Of a DNA stretch of 64,000 nt, positions 18,017-26,909 are shown piece by piece (the stretch's first letter is position 1; each line of letters opens with the position of its first letter). A model generated the notes under the pieces. It ran no database searches. It was not told where the DNA came from and worked only from the letters and a program-made list of their open reading frames with translations. The DNA lies in NCBI RefSeq assembly GCF_004014715.1, contig NZ_CP034835.1, positions 2,976,001 through 3,040,000 on the forward strand, written 5' to 3'. This stretch comes from Pseudoalteromonas sp. R3 (lineage in GTDB: Bacteria; Pseudomonadota; Gammaproteobacteria; Enterobacterales; Alteromonadaceae). The position numbers and the translations under genes were made by a program.

Positions 18017-19785
18017 ATGGATACTGCTCAAAATAATAGCGCTGTCGATAACTTCTCTTTCTATATGTATGTGTCGAATTACAACAAGCCAAAGAATGAC
18101 GGGTATAGTGACGGCCCCAGTCAGTACGCTGAATTTTTGTTCGAGTCTTTTCCTGAAGTGGCTAAAACAATTGCCAATGCTGGCGGATTTGTTACTTCAG
18201 TACTCAATGTTCAGTCCGATATTGATGACCAGCACGTGCTTTTCCTAGGTCTATCGTCTAACTTGGTGGTAAAAATAGTCTACGCCGACAGTGGCTTTGG
18301 CAGAGTCGAACAGGCAAAGCTGTTGCAAGATAATCCGACCGCCCCCGGCTTTTCTGGCGGCATTTTGTCACTGGCCTATGTCAATGGTTTTTTGTTTGTC
18401 GGAATGGGTGATCGCAAAATTGTGACTAAAAATCAGTTCGAATGGAAAGCGTTCTTTAACTCCTTGTGGGAGCTCAGCCCAAGCTTCGACTGGACCCATC
18501 AAGAAGACCATCTTGGTGGCGCTGTTGCCATCTATAATGATAAGCAAAAAAAATGGCAACATGGTATAGATGCCTCTGAGGCTAAGGGCGCAGTTAAATC
18601 ACTCCATGCCTTTACGCTTGGCGGAAAAACCTTTGCAATCTCTTATGCTAGTCAGGGGAGTTACCACAAACCGTCTCTAAAGGATTTGAGATAAAACACA
18701 AAAACATTGGCGATGCGCCTGTTTTCTATGCCCTGCCCACAGCCTCCAAAGTGCAAGTATCCCGACTCCATTATGTAAATGAAGGTGTGCAGCTGGCCAT
18801 GTATTGCGAAGAATTTGAATACTGGTCTCATGTTAATCTATTTCCCACGTTTTGGCCCGAGCTGCCCTTTAGTATCGTCGTTGGTGGCTCGGCAGAGCAA
18901 ATACTGTATGCGGCGTTTGCAGATGGTACGATAAAAAGTCTGAATTTAAATAACATAGGTGATGTCAACAAAGGCTGGACCGACTACTGTCAGTTTCAAA
19001 AAGGGGCCATTACCAGTATTCATTTCGACCCCTATTCAGGTGACCTACTCATCGCAGCCAATGATGCCAAGGTCTACACAAGAAACTCATATAGTATCCT
19101 CGGAGAATTTGACTCCGCGGTTCAGTTCATCTCTATCGACAAAATAAATGACGATGTGTATATGGTGTTTGTAACAGAACACAATGGCATCTATGTGGAA
19201 AAGAACTACAACTCAAGCCGCATTACCACCGTAGAGGTTCCACAAACAAAATGGCATTCACCTGCCATGTATAATGAAAAAGTGACAGCCGTCAAACCCA
19301 CGGCACTCAGTAATTTAATAGCACAAGACGATGGCACAGTGCTGTGCTTTGTAGGATTCAGTACGGCAGATCTGAAACAAATCAGCTTTAACAAAGAAGA
19401 CACTAATGTATGCCGTAGCACCTTTATCAATACCTACCAACATGGCACCATTGATGGCATAGCATCGACCGATCATGACTATATGACAGCGCACAACGGT
19501 ACCCTTATTTTCCACGACTATGACGGTAATGGCGCTAAACAAGACAATATCGCCGCTTATCCGGCTGATATTCAGGCCAGGTGGCATAATGGCAACATTG
19601 AATTGGTAGCGCAGGTCGCTCAGGTCGTGTTCCACTTATACAACGGCGACTATGGCAATCGTAACTATGATGGTCAGGGTAGCTTTACCACACAATTTAG
19701 TCCTGATTGGTCTGATGATGCCTTATTAAATGACGTTTACTGGAGTCTCTTTGCCCACAACACCCCAAGAACGGTAACTGATTAA
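18017..19785 (+). pseudogene. Propeller-like protein of unknown function, split by a one-base frameshift
   Basis: Frame 1 (from ATG 18017, preceded by AAGGTAACGTCAA) stops at 18694; the continuing sequence is one frame back and open from 18652 to 19785. Adding one G to the GGGG run at 18655-18658 joins them as YASQGELPQTVSKGFEIKH, giving one protein of about 590 residues. It has no signal peptide and shows repeated beta-strand patterns (hydrophobic strand, Gly turn) suggestive of a beta-propeller. No family recognised. The loss may be a sequencing error or a real mutation. A strong terminator follows. Confidence 0.65.
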
Positions 19786-19795
19786 CTACTCTGAA

Positions 19796-19821
19796 AGGCG
19801 CCACAATGGCGCCTCTTTTTT
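19796..19821 (+). terminator. Rho-independent terminator
   Basis: AGGCGCC / GGCGCCT stem with an ACAAT loop followed by CTTTTTT, 10 bases after the stop of the propeller-like gene; lies before the convergent DM13 gene. Confidence 0.88.
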
Positions 19822-19840
19822 CTGAATACAACGCTAAACA

Positions 19841-20314
19841 CTACTGGTACTGAGCCGCTGTAATAAACTCGCCAAAAGCCTCGCACCAGACAATCACAGT
19901 ATTGTAATCTGCCGGATTGATTTGCTTAGGTACATCGACCACAAAGTTGCTAAAAGTTTTGATATCACCGACTTCAACCATGCTAGTTTTGAGGCGATTA
20001 AAGTCAGCTTCAGTTTCCACAAACTGAGGAGACAGGTATAAGCGATAATCCGGCCCGGGCGCGAGCTCGCCAAGCAGGGTAATGTGCTCTTTACCGATAG
20101 ATACCATTCCTTCACCCCAATGCAGTGCATCGCTGTCTTGCAACGACTTTCGAAACTGCGCTGAATAGTCAGCGCCAAGGGATGCAGCGGTAACAGCCCC
20201 CTCATTAGGTGCAGGAGGGGCGGTTAGAATAGGTAACATATAAATACCAGCTGCAAAGCCAGCAAACCCAACCACACCATGTGTGATCAATAAAACCAGT
20301 GTACGTAAAGTCAT
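19841..20314 (-). CDS. DM13 domain membrane-anchored protein
   Basis: 157 residues. One N-terminal membrane anchor (about 6-28) and a periplasmic DM13 domain (about 48-157) with HWGEG near its start, LAPGPDYRLYLSP and the terminal VIVWCEAFGEFITAAQY, where the WC pair is the conserved, possibly redox-active cysteine. DM13 domains are proposed to handle electron transfer in the envelope. CAATG follows GGAG 6 bases upstream. It shares direction with the next membrane protein gene. Confidence 0.82.
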   Translation of the reverse strand: MTLRTLVLLITHGVVGFAGFAAGIYMLPILTAPPAPNEGAVTAASLGADYSAQFRKSLQDSDALHWGEGMVSIGKEHITLLGELAPGPDYRLYLSPQFVETEADFNRLKTSMVEVGDIKTFSNFVVDVPKQINPADYNTVIVWCEAFGEFITAAQYQ

Positions 20315-20375
20315 TCATTGCTCCTCAGGTCCTTTGACTGGGCTGCGACTTTATGAAGCATGGACCATTTATTCG

Positions 20376-20822
20376 TCACCCAGGAGATGCTTGTGTCTCT
20401 TTTGTAGTATAAATATAACGATTGAATACATAACGCCAGGGTATGGCCAGAATAGGCAGTATCACCAGTACAAAAGCAAATGTGGTTTCCTCAAGGCCGG
20501 AGCCAACTAACCTATCTGCCTGCCACAACGGATATGCGACCAGTACCAGCCATATCAATTTGTATACTATCTCCAGCAGCAGGACAGGGATCATGTGTAC
20601 CGGACGAAAAATCCCCACCACAGCGAGCACAGAAAACGCCGCCCACACACTCCAGGCCATTGCTTCATTTTCCTCCCAGACTCCTTCATAAGTTAATATG
20701 TGTCCCCAGACATCCAGCCCAAGTACAAAGGCCATCAGGATATAAATTAGACGCATAAAGTAGATATTGAAAGGTCGGATCCCATCATAGTGTGGGCTTT
20801 TGGCAAATAGCGTTTTCCACAT
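20376..20822 (-). CDS. Small integral membrane protein, unknown function
   Basis: Start ATG 20822 (MWKTLFAK), with AAGGA 9 bases upstream, preferred over an upstream in-frame start. 148 residues with four predicted helices (about 22-40, 60-80, 86-105, 112-135). The opening SPHYDGIRPFNIYFMRLIYILM resembles membrane proteins often found in marine gammaproteobacteria, but I cannot name the family. Upstream of and parallel to the DM13 gene. Confidence 0.65.
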   Translation of the reverse strand: MWKTLFAKSPHYDGIRPFNIYFMRLIYILMAFVLGLDVWGHILTYEGVWEENEAMAWSVWAAFSVLAVVGIFRPVHMIPVLLLEIVYKLIWLVLVAYPLWQADRLVGSGLEETTFAFVLVILPILAIPWRYVFNRYIYTTKETQASPG

Positions 20823-20969
20823 AGTATGCTTCCTTATATTATGATAATTGACGAGACAGAACCGCAAGCTCCATTACGCCATCAAAACAACGACTAATTT
20901 TTGAGCACACCATTTGTAATTACAAGTCTCAATTGTAAGATTTATTTGCCAAAAGCGGTTACACATTAA

Positions 20970-21410
20970 TTAAAATGCGTAACCCACGTTGAATGTAAGC
21001 GCAGCCCCACTCTCAAATCTGTCTCCTGAAGACCAGGAGTTCTCTGTACGCTCATAGTAGCCTACACCTATGCCAAAGTCCCACCCCCGGCTTGCAAAAC
21101 CATTGGCTCGATAATTAAGCGTCAGCCCCGCGATATCTGTATGTGAGCCAAAGATGCCAAAAAAGCGGCTAACGACGGCACCCACGGCGACCTTTTTATC
21201 GTCTGAAAACGCAGTGCTAAAGCCTAGCCCAGCGCCCAGTATCCCCGCGGACACATAGTATTTAGTATCACCCTCTATGGCATTTAACTGTGCTCCTAAA
21301 AAGCCATATTGAGTCCCAATTCCAGTTGCGACTTGAAATTCAACAGCCTGTGCGTTTAATGCACCGCACAGCAATAAAGGAGCAAAGAAGTGGTGTTTTG
21401 TTATTTTCAT
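20970..21410 (-). CDS. Exported beta-barrel-like protein
   Basis: 146 residues. Signal peptide ending AQA (about residue 23), then alternating short strands with Gly and aromatic residues (GIGTQYGFLGAQ, YYVSAGILGAG, GIGVGYYERT) and a terminal aromatic residue (TFNVGYAF), as in small outer-membrane beta-barrels. No specific family recognised. Single gene. Confidence 0.6.
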   Translation of the reverse strand: MKITKHHFFAPLLLCGALNAQAVEFQVATGIGTQYGFLGAQLNAIEGDTKYYVSAGILGAGLGFSTAFSDDKKVAVGAVVSRFFGIFGSHTDIAGLTLNYRANGFASRGWDFGIGVGYYERTENSWSSGDRFESGAALTFNVGYAF

Positions 21411-21544
21411 AGTTGTAGAATACTTAAGGTAAAACCTTATAATACAACAACTAAAAATTTCACCCCAGAGAAATCCCCCTTTTTGGGAACTCTTTGTTTT
21501 GCTATTTTTGCAATACTATATGGTGTATCACTGCGACCTAACAG

Positions 21545-22153
21545 TCACGCCTGATAATACGCCAGAAAGAAAGCCACTGTATCCTCTGTCAATTCCTCAA
21601 TTTGTACATTCGTTAATGCTGGCTGCTGGTGTAAGATCTGTGGCCAGAACGCCTGCCCCTTTAGCAAACTGATCAACTGAGCATGTGCTTTATGCGGTTC
21701 AACCTGACGCAGTCGACCAGTTAAAACGGCCTGCTTTATCCAGCGGATTAACGCAGTTTCCTGCTCGAAAAATTCGCTCATTTCAGCGGTAAAAATATCA
21801 GGGTTAAACAGACAATACCCAATCGCTACCCGGGTAAGCTCCTGCAAATTTTGGTTACTCAGAAAGTCCAGTTCATTTTTTAATAAGGCGGCTAACTGTA
21901 CATCCAGCGCAATATCTGCCTGATACTCAATATCACAGGTGAGGATATTCTGACGCCAAATCTCTTTGATTATGTGGGTAACTAACTGTTCCTTGCTCTC
22001 GAAGTGATTGTAAACGGTGCGTTTCGAAACCTGAGCTGTCTGTGCAATCTTGTCCATACTGGTGTCGCTGACACCATATTGCTGAAAGGCGCTCAGGGCT
22101 CCATCAATAATAGCCTGGCGTTTCAGCATGCTGCGGGTAACTTTAACGGTCAT
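21545..22153 (-). CDS. TetR/AcrR-family regulator
   Basis: 202 residues. N-terminal helix-turn-helix at about 13-58 (ALSAFQQYGVSDTSMDKIA, VSKRTVYNHFESKEQL), C-terminal helical ligand domain with the TetR_C pattern of the AefR group. The divergent or neighbouring target is unclear; the next gene, Lrp-type, runs in the same direction about 100 bases upstream. Confidence 0.92.
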   Translation of the reverse strand: MTVKVTRSMLKRQAIIDGALSAFQQYGVSDTSMDKIAQTAQVSKRTVYNHFESKEQLVTHIIKEIWRQNILTCDIEYQADIALDVQLAALLKNELDFLSNQNLQELTRVAIGYCLFNPDIFTAEMSEFFEQETALIRWIKQAVLTGRLRQVEPHKAHAQLISLLKGQAFWPQILHQQPALTNVQIEELTEDTVAFFLAYYQA

Positions 22154-22250
22154 AGTATTGAGTTATTTTCTATGGCTTATACTGAGGGTATTTTTACACT
22201 AGCTAGTTTACTTTTCAATAAAGTGCGTACTTAAGCGATCTAGGACGACA

Positions 22251-22715
22251 TCAAACTACCGGTAACTGTGAAGATCCCTTAACTTCTTTGAGTGAAATGC
22301 TCGATCGAATCGATGAAACCCCTTTGAGTTTTCTGAGCACAGAATCAACAAACTTACTGTAATCATCAAGGTCGCGTGCAACAACGTGTAGCAAAAAGTC
22401 CGCCTCCCCTGTTGTATTGTGGCATGACAGTACATAGTCACAATGTCGGATTACTTGCTCAAAGGCATAGGTTGTTTCCTCATCGTGTGCAATATAGGTT
22501 AGCTGAACGAATGCGACAACGCCAAAGCCCAGGCTCTGTCGATTCAGACGAGCCTGATATCCTTCGATCACGCCCGCTTCTTCCAGCTTTTTTACCCGAC
22601 GCCAACATGGTGTTTCACTCAGCGACAGCTCATCCGCCAGCTTGGCGTTGGTCAGTCGACCATCTTGCTGCAAACGCGCCAAAATTCGTTTATCTATCTT
22701 ATCTAAGGTGTACAT
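22251..22715 (-). CDS. Lrp/AsnC-family regulator
   Basis: 154 residues. N-terminal winged helix (about 4-62; RLTNAKLADELSLSETPCW) and a RAM/AsnC effector domain (about 68-145). Divergent from the zinc alcohol dehydrogenase gene with 145 bases between the starts, so that gene is the likely target. Most relatives respond to amino acids. Confidence 0.92.
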   Translation of the reverse strand: MYTLDKIDKRILARLQQDGRLTNAKLADELSLSETPCWRRVKKLEEAGVIEGYQARLNRQSLGFGVVAFVQLTYIAHDEETTYAFEQVIRHCDYVLSCHNTTGEADFLLHVVARDLDDYSKFVDSVLRKLKGVSSIRSSISLKEVKGSSQLPVV

Positions 22716-22860
22716 AGAAAGAACTCTCTAATTTAACCAATCTTAATAGAAGAGTATTTCACAACTGATGTCTTTTCCACTTTCAAAAGCAAGGTAATTT
22801 CACATCGCTGACGTATAGTTTTTTAAACACTCAATCAGCTTGTCCTTACAGGAGTCACAA

Positions 22861-23901
22861 ATGAAAGCCATTGTTTACGAGAGTTTTTCAGCTTTACCGA
22901 TACTCACTCAAGTGCCAGACCCTGAGCCAGCCTCACACGGTGTTGTAGTTAAAGTAAAAGCGACTGGGATTTGCCGGAGTGACTGGCACGGGTGGATGGG
23001 ACACGATCCAGGTATTGAATTACCCCATGTGCCTGGGCATGAATTTTCAGGTGTCATTGAAGCAGTGGGCAAAGAGGTAAGACATTTCAAGGTAGGTGAG
23101 CGCGTCACAGTTCCTTTTATCAATGCCTGTGGAACCTGTGTCGATTGTAACGCAGGTGACCATCAGGTCTGCCCAAATCAAACCCAGCCCGGATTTACTC
23201 ACTGGGGCTCTTTTGCAGAATATGTCACGGTAGACCACGCAGATACGAATCTAGTCCACCTGCCTCAACAGATAGACTTTGCAACAGCAGCCAGTTTGGG
23301 CTGCCGATTTGTTACTTCGTTCAGAGCGGTTGTAGATCAAGGTAAGGTTCAAGCCGGACAGTGGGTCGTTGTACATGGTTGCGGAGGGGTTGGGCTTTCA
23401 GCAATAATGATAGCCAATGCAGCAGGCGCTAATGTTATTGCTGTCGATATCTCAGACCAAGCTCTATCGCTTGCAAAACAGGTAGGTGCTGCGATTACAT
23501 TGAACGCAAGAACAACACAAAACCTACCGCAAGCTATCATTGAATTAACACAAGGTGGTGCGCATGTATCGCTCGACGCACTTGGACATTCAACCACCTG
23601 CATAAACTCAATCAACAGTCTGCGTAACCGTGGCAAACATATTCAGGTAGGATTATTAATGGCAGACCATGCGAAACCAAACCTGCCAATGGACAAAGTG
23701 ATCGCCCAAGAGCTTGAAATCATAGGCAGTCATGGTATGCAGGCATACCGCTATGAGGCAATGTTGCAAATGATCTTGTCAGGAAAATTACAGCCCGAAC
23801 AGCTGATTGGCCGTAAGGTTGATCTGGCCAGTTCAATTAATATCCTGACGACCATGGATGAAATAAGGCTACCTGGTGTCACCGTAATCACTGAGTTTTA
23901 A
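22861..23901 (+). CDS. Zinc-dependent alcohol dehydrogenase (MDR superfamily)
   Basis: Start ATG 22861 with AGGAGTCACAA upstream. 346 residues. The catalytic zinc site uses Cys in [10 protein letters not shown] and GHEFSG; the structural zinc site is [15 protein letters not shown]. The NAD(P) site is [13 protein letters not shown]. Family members oxidise alcohols or reduce aldehydes; the substrate is not evident. Lrp-type regulator lies divergently upstream. Confidence 0.9.
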   Translation: MKAIVYESFSALPILTQVPDPEPASHGVVVKVKATGICRSDWHGWMGHDPGIELPHVPGHEFSGVIEAVGKEVRHFKVGERVTVPFINACGTCVDCNAGDHQVCPNQTQPGFTHWGSFAEYVTVDHADTNLVHLPQQIDFATAASLGCRFVTSFRAVVDQGKVQAGQWVVVHGCGGVGLSAIMIANAAGANVIAVDISDQALSLAKQVGAAITLNARTTQNLPQAIIELTQGGAHVSLDALGHSTTCINSINSLRNRGKHIQVGLLMADHAKPNLPMDKVIAQELEIIGSHGMQAYRYEAMLQMILSGKLQPEQLIGRKVDLASSINILTTMDEIRLPGVTVITEF

Positions 23902-24207
23902 ATACGAGTGTATTTCACTCAGCTCCTGCAAGATGCGCATAAATATGGTTGTTAGGGTAGTGTTAATGCCAACTCCCACAATCATATTTGTATTCGTCAT
24001 TAAGCTGAGTTTAACAAAGCCAAGCGCGTACGGGTGCTGAGCGACTTTTTATTGGCCCACAGTGGACGAGCGGCATGTTCGGAAACCCAGTAACAGAACG
24101 TCTGATTTTTTGATGAATTTAACGCAAATATTCTAACTTGTATCATCAAACAGCAATAATCTTGATACACTATAACACTATTGCAATTTTATGAATTTAG
24201 ACGCTTT
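23902..24207. other. Intergenic region with no recognised gene
   Basis: About 300 AT-rich bases between the dehydrogenase and the EEP hydrolase. Contains GAGTGTATTTCACTC just after the dehydrogenase stop (a short GAGT-ACTC stem), and a promoter-like TTGATACACTATAACACT near 24162-24180. No RNA or repeat recognised. Confidence 0.4.
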
Positions 24208-25152
24208 ATGACTCCCTCTATGCTAAAAAATGCAGCGGCGTTGTGTGCACTGCTATGTGCAGCACCCGTACTGTCACATTCTCATCAGGATCAGACAACA
24301 TCAAAGCAAACGCTGCGCGTTGCAACCTGGAATATTGAACACCTTTCTGCATCAGACAACACGGGCTGTAAGCCTCGAAGTGCAAAAGACATTCAGGCCC
24401 TTAAACAGTATGCTCAGTCGCTTAACGCAGATGTGATTGCGCTACAGGAAGTCGCTTCTGCTGCTGCCGTAAGTCAGGTTTTTTCGGATAAGTACTGGCA
24501 TATCGTCATGTCGGACAGAGCCGACAGTAAAACCTATGCCTGCCGTAAAAGTGGTAACGACTCAACGCAACAAAAAGTGGCCTTCGTGGTGAAAAAGTCC
24601 CTGACCATCGATAAAGTCGTCCAGCATAGTACTTTCTCAGCTGTTAAACCGGGCCTCAGAAATGGCCTTGAGATCCAGCTCAATTATCAGGGCGAAGCAC
24701 TTCACCTATTGAACGTGCACCTGAAAAGTGGCTGCTTTGTAGATGACTACAAGCGCTCCGACAAAGAAGCTTGTAAGATACTTTCGCAACAAGCGCCTAT
24801 TTTAGATAACTGGGTCGAGAAAAAAGCCAAAGCGCAAGCCAACTTCATCGTGCTGGGTGACTTTAACCACAGGTTAACTGCGCCTTACAACCGTTTGAGC
24901 AGAGATCTGTATTACCCTCAGGGTGCTGCAAATGCCCATCCGAATAATATGGATAAAGCCCCCGTGTTCAACGCAAATCAAATGCTAACCGGTTGCCACC
25001 CCTACTATCCGGCACCGATTGATCATATTCTTGTGGCTAAGTCCATGAAAGAAAACTATCAGGCAGGCAGTGCTCAGTTTCACTACTTTGCTGACATGAC
25101 CCCAGACAATATGCTTGCAGATCATTGCGCTTTAAGTATCGACCTGAAGTAA
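24208..25152 (+). CDS. Secreted endonuclease/exonuclease/phosphatase family protein
   Basis: Read from ATG 24208 (314 residues); a TTG at 24181 would extend it by nine residues before the signal. Signal peptide about 1-25 (ends VLSHS). EEP fold: RVATWNIEHL (Asn metal ligand region), ALQEV (Glu), LNVHLKSGC, GDFNHRL and C-terminal DHCALSIDL with the catalytic His. Several cysteines suggest disulfides. Likely an extracellular nuclease or phosphoesterase. Confidence 0.85.
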   Translation: MTPSMLKNAAALCALLCAAPVLSHSHQDQTTSKQTLRVATWNIEHLSASDNTGCKPRSAKDIQALKQYAQSLNADVIALQEVASAAAVSQVFSDKYWHIVMSDRADSKTYACRKSGNDSTQQKVAFVVKKSLTIDKVVQHSTFSAVKPGLRNGLEIQLNYQGEALHLLNVHLKSGCFVDDYKRSDKEACKILSQQAPILDNWVEKKAKAQANFIVLGDFNHRLTAPYNRLSRDLYYPQGAANAHPNNMDKAPVFNANQMLTGCHPYYPAPIDHILVAKSMKENYQAGSAQFHYFADMTPDNMLADHCALSIDLK

Positions 25153-25165
25153 CACCGTTCGGTTA

Positions 25166-25189
25166 CAGGGCCTGACTTATCAGGCCCTG
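25166..25189. terminator. Bidirectional stem-loop between convergent genes
   Basis: CAGGGCCTG / CAGGCCCTG 9-bp stem with an ACTTAT loop, between the stops of the EEP gene and the MATE gene. Neither side has a long U-tract. Confidence 0.6.
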
Positions 25190-25198
25190 CGTATCTTA

Positions 25199-26626
25199 TC
25201 AGCCTGTGGCTACTCTTGGCTGCATACTGCGTGAATGCATGGTCCCATACAACAACCACGCTCCAACCAAAAAGTTTGCCAATGCCAGTGCCCAGACAAT
25301 ACCCTGAAAGCCGTTGAGCTGAGCGCCAATAAACGCCCCCGGCAGCGACAACACAAACAAGCGCACCAGCGTGACATTCAACGCTAACCCACTGCGACCT
25401 ATGGCATTACAACAACTCACATACAGCATCACACCTGCCAGTGCCGCATAAGATATCGGCAGGATACACATCGCCAGCTCAATTGACTGGCTAACAAAAG
25501 ACTGTTTACAGAAGCCAACACCCAGCATATCGGCCCCCCAGAATAAGGCAATTGCTATGGCGCCCTGCCAGACAATACAAACGGCCAGCGCCTGTTTTAT
25601 TCCTCTGCGCACCCGCAATGATTTGTTCGCTGCCCAGTTTTGGCCGACGAAGATAGGCAGTGAAGTGGTCAGCACCATAGGCAACAGCAGCGCAAGCGGC
25701 TCTATACGCATCACCACGCCAAAGGCTGCAACGGCGTCACTGCCCTGAGAGGCCACGATCATCATTAATAACGACTGGGCCAGCGGTGTTAGTAGTTGCA
25801 TAGCGACAACCGGAATGAAGAGTCTGAACAAACGACGGAACGCCTGGCGACTTTGCTGTGACAACAGATGAACTTTCAGCGCTATATTTTCTTTAACACG
25901 CAGCAAGTAAAGAGCGTACAAACTTGCACTCATTGCCGCTACAAAATGGGCAACCCCAAGACGCTCCAGCCCACTTAAGGGTAAAGCTGATTGCGCCCAG
26001 GGCGTATATAGCGCAGCGCTCATCACTATCTGTAACCCGGCAAATAACACCAATAACTGTGCGGCGCCACGCATATTACCAAAGGCACGAAGTACCCCAA
26101 ATACAACCATCACGATGAAGAAAAACACCACAGCACCAAGGCGATACTGCATGTAGCGCTCAAGCGTAGGCCAAACCTGCTCTCGCGCAGCAAACTCAGT
26201 AAACCCCAGCATCGTCAACAGCGGCTGCAACCCCAGCCATATGACAATCGCCAGAGCAGCACCAACGAGTACCGTGAATATCAGGCTCACAGCGGCCAGC
26301 TGCTCCACTTCTTTTGCCTGTGTCAGTCGGGTGGCCACCACAATGCCAAGACCAATGGCAAAAGCGAACAAGGTCGCCTGAACAGGCAAGGTAAAGCTCA
26401 TCGCGGTCAGCTCTTCAACACCCAGACGCGAGGCAAAATAGAGTTCAATCAAGTCTGCGCTGAATAAGGCCAGAATCGCCCACAACATAGGTAGGGTTAG
26501 CTGTTTTAGAACCGCGCTGGTGGAACCAGTTAAGATCCAGCGCTTGCGCACCGCCCGCTTTCTTTGCTTATCACATACCTGGAGCGGCTCGCCCAGGCTC
26601 AATGCCGGTGAATTGTCAGAACCCAT
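25199..26626 (-). CDS. MATE family efflux transporter
   Basis: 475 residues with twelve predicted membrane helices arranged as two six-helix halves. LTLPMLWAILALFSADLIELYFASRLG and the equivalent VVAMQLLTPLAQSLLMM region are typical of the MatE domain. Exports drugs or metabolites using Na+ or H+. An extended polar N-terminus (about 35 residues) precedes the first helix. Confidence 0.88.
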   Translation of the reverse strand: MGSDNSPALSLGEPLQVCDKQRKRAVRKRWILTGSTSAVLKQLTLPMLWAILALFSADLIELYFASRLGVEELTAMSFTLPVQATLFAFAIGLGIVVATRLTQAKEVEQLAAVSLIFTVLVGAALAIVIWLGLQPLLTMLGFTEFAAREQVWPTLERYMQYRLGAVVFFFIVMVVFGVLRAFGNMRGAAQLLVLFAGLQIVMSAALYTPWAQSALPLSGLERLGVAHFVAAMSASLYALYLLRVKENIALKVHLLSQQSRQAFRRLFRLFIPVVAMQLLTPLAQSLLMMIVASQGSDAVAAFGVVMRIEPLALLLPMVLTTSLPIFVGQNWAANKSLRVRRGIKQALAVCIVWQGAIAIALFWGADMLGVGFCKQSFVSQSIELAMCILPISYAALAGVMLYVSCCNAIGRSGLALNVTLVRLFVLSLPGAFIGAQLNGFQGIVWALALANFLVGAWLLYGTMHSRSMQPRVATG

Positions 26627-26865
26627 AATTGAGAAGTTACTCCCTGAATAACGCAGTGTATTACCTAAAATTCGGTGCTTCGCCAGCAGTTAACCTGACA
26701 GTCACTGGCTACCAATAAACCTGACCCGGATCCAGGGCAATAGTTCACGCAGTGTGAGAGGGAATTCGATTAACGAACAAGATTGGGGGGTGAATAACTT
26801 ATGGGTGTCACAACCGTCTATTCTTGCTGGCAACAAATTGGACAGAATTAACGAACAGATGGAGC

Positions 26866-26900
26866 TGAGCGAAACTGGTAACACAGACCAGTTTCGCTCA
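26866..26900. terminator. Long stem-loop downstream of the giant lipoprotein gene
   Basis: TGAGCGAAACTGGT / ACCAGTTTCGCTCA give a near-perfect 14-bp stem, 10 bases beyond the stop on the minus strand. No U-tract on that strand, so it may be a processing or Rho-assisted end, or a repeat. The remaining bases to 26627 show nothing clear. Confidence 0.5.
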
Positions 26901-26909
26901 ACCTGGTTT

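Noticed and set aside
18640-18700. Programmed -1 frameshift
   Set aside because: No canonical X-XXY-YYZ slippery site; a one-base loss in GGGG is a simpler explanation.
26702-26884. 60-codon minus-strand frame downstream of the MATE gene
   Set aside because: No ribosome site or recognisable features; overlaps the stem-loop.
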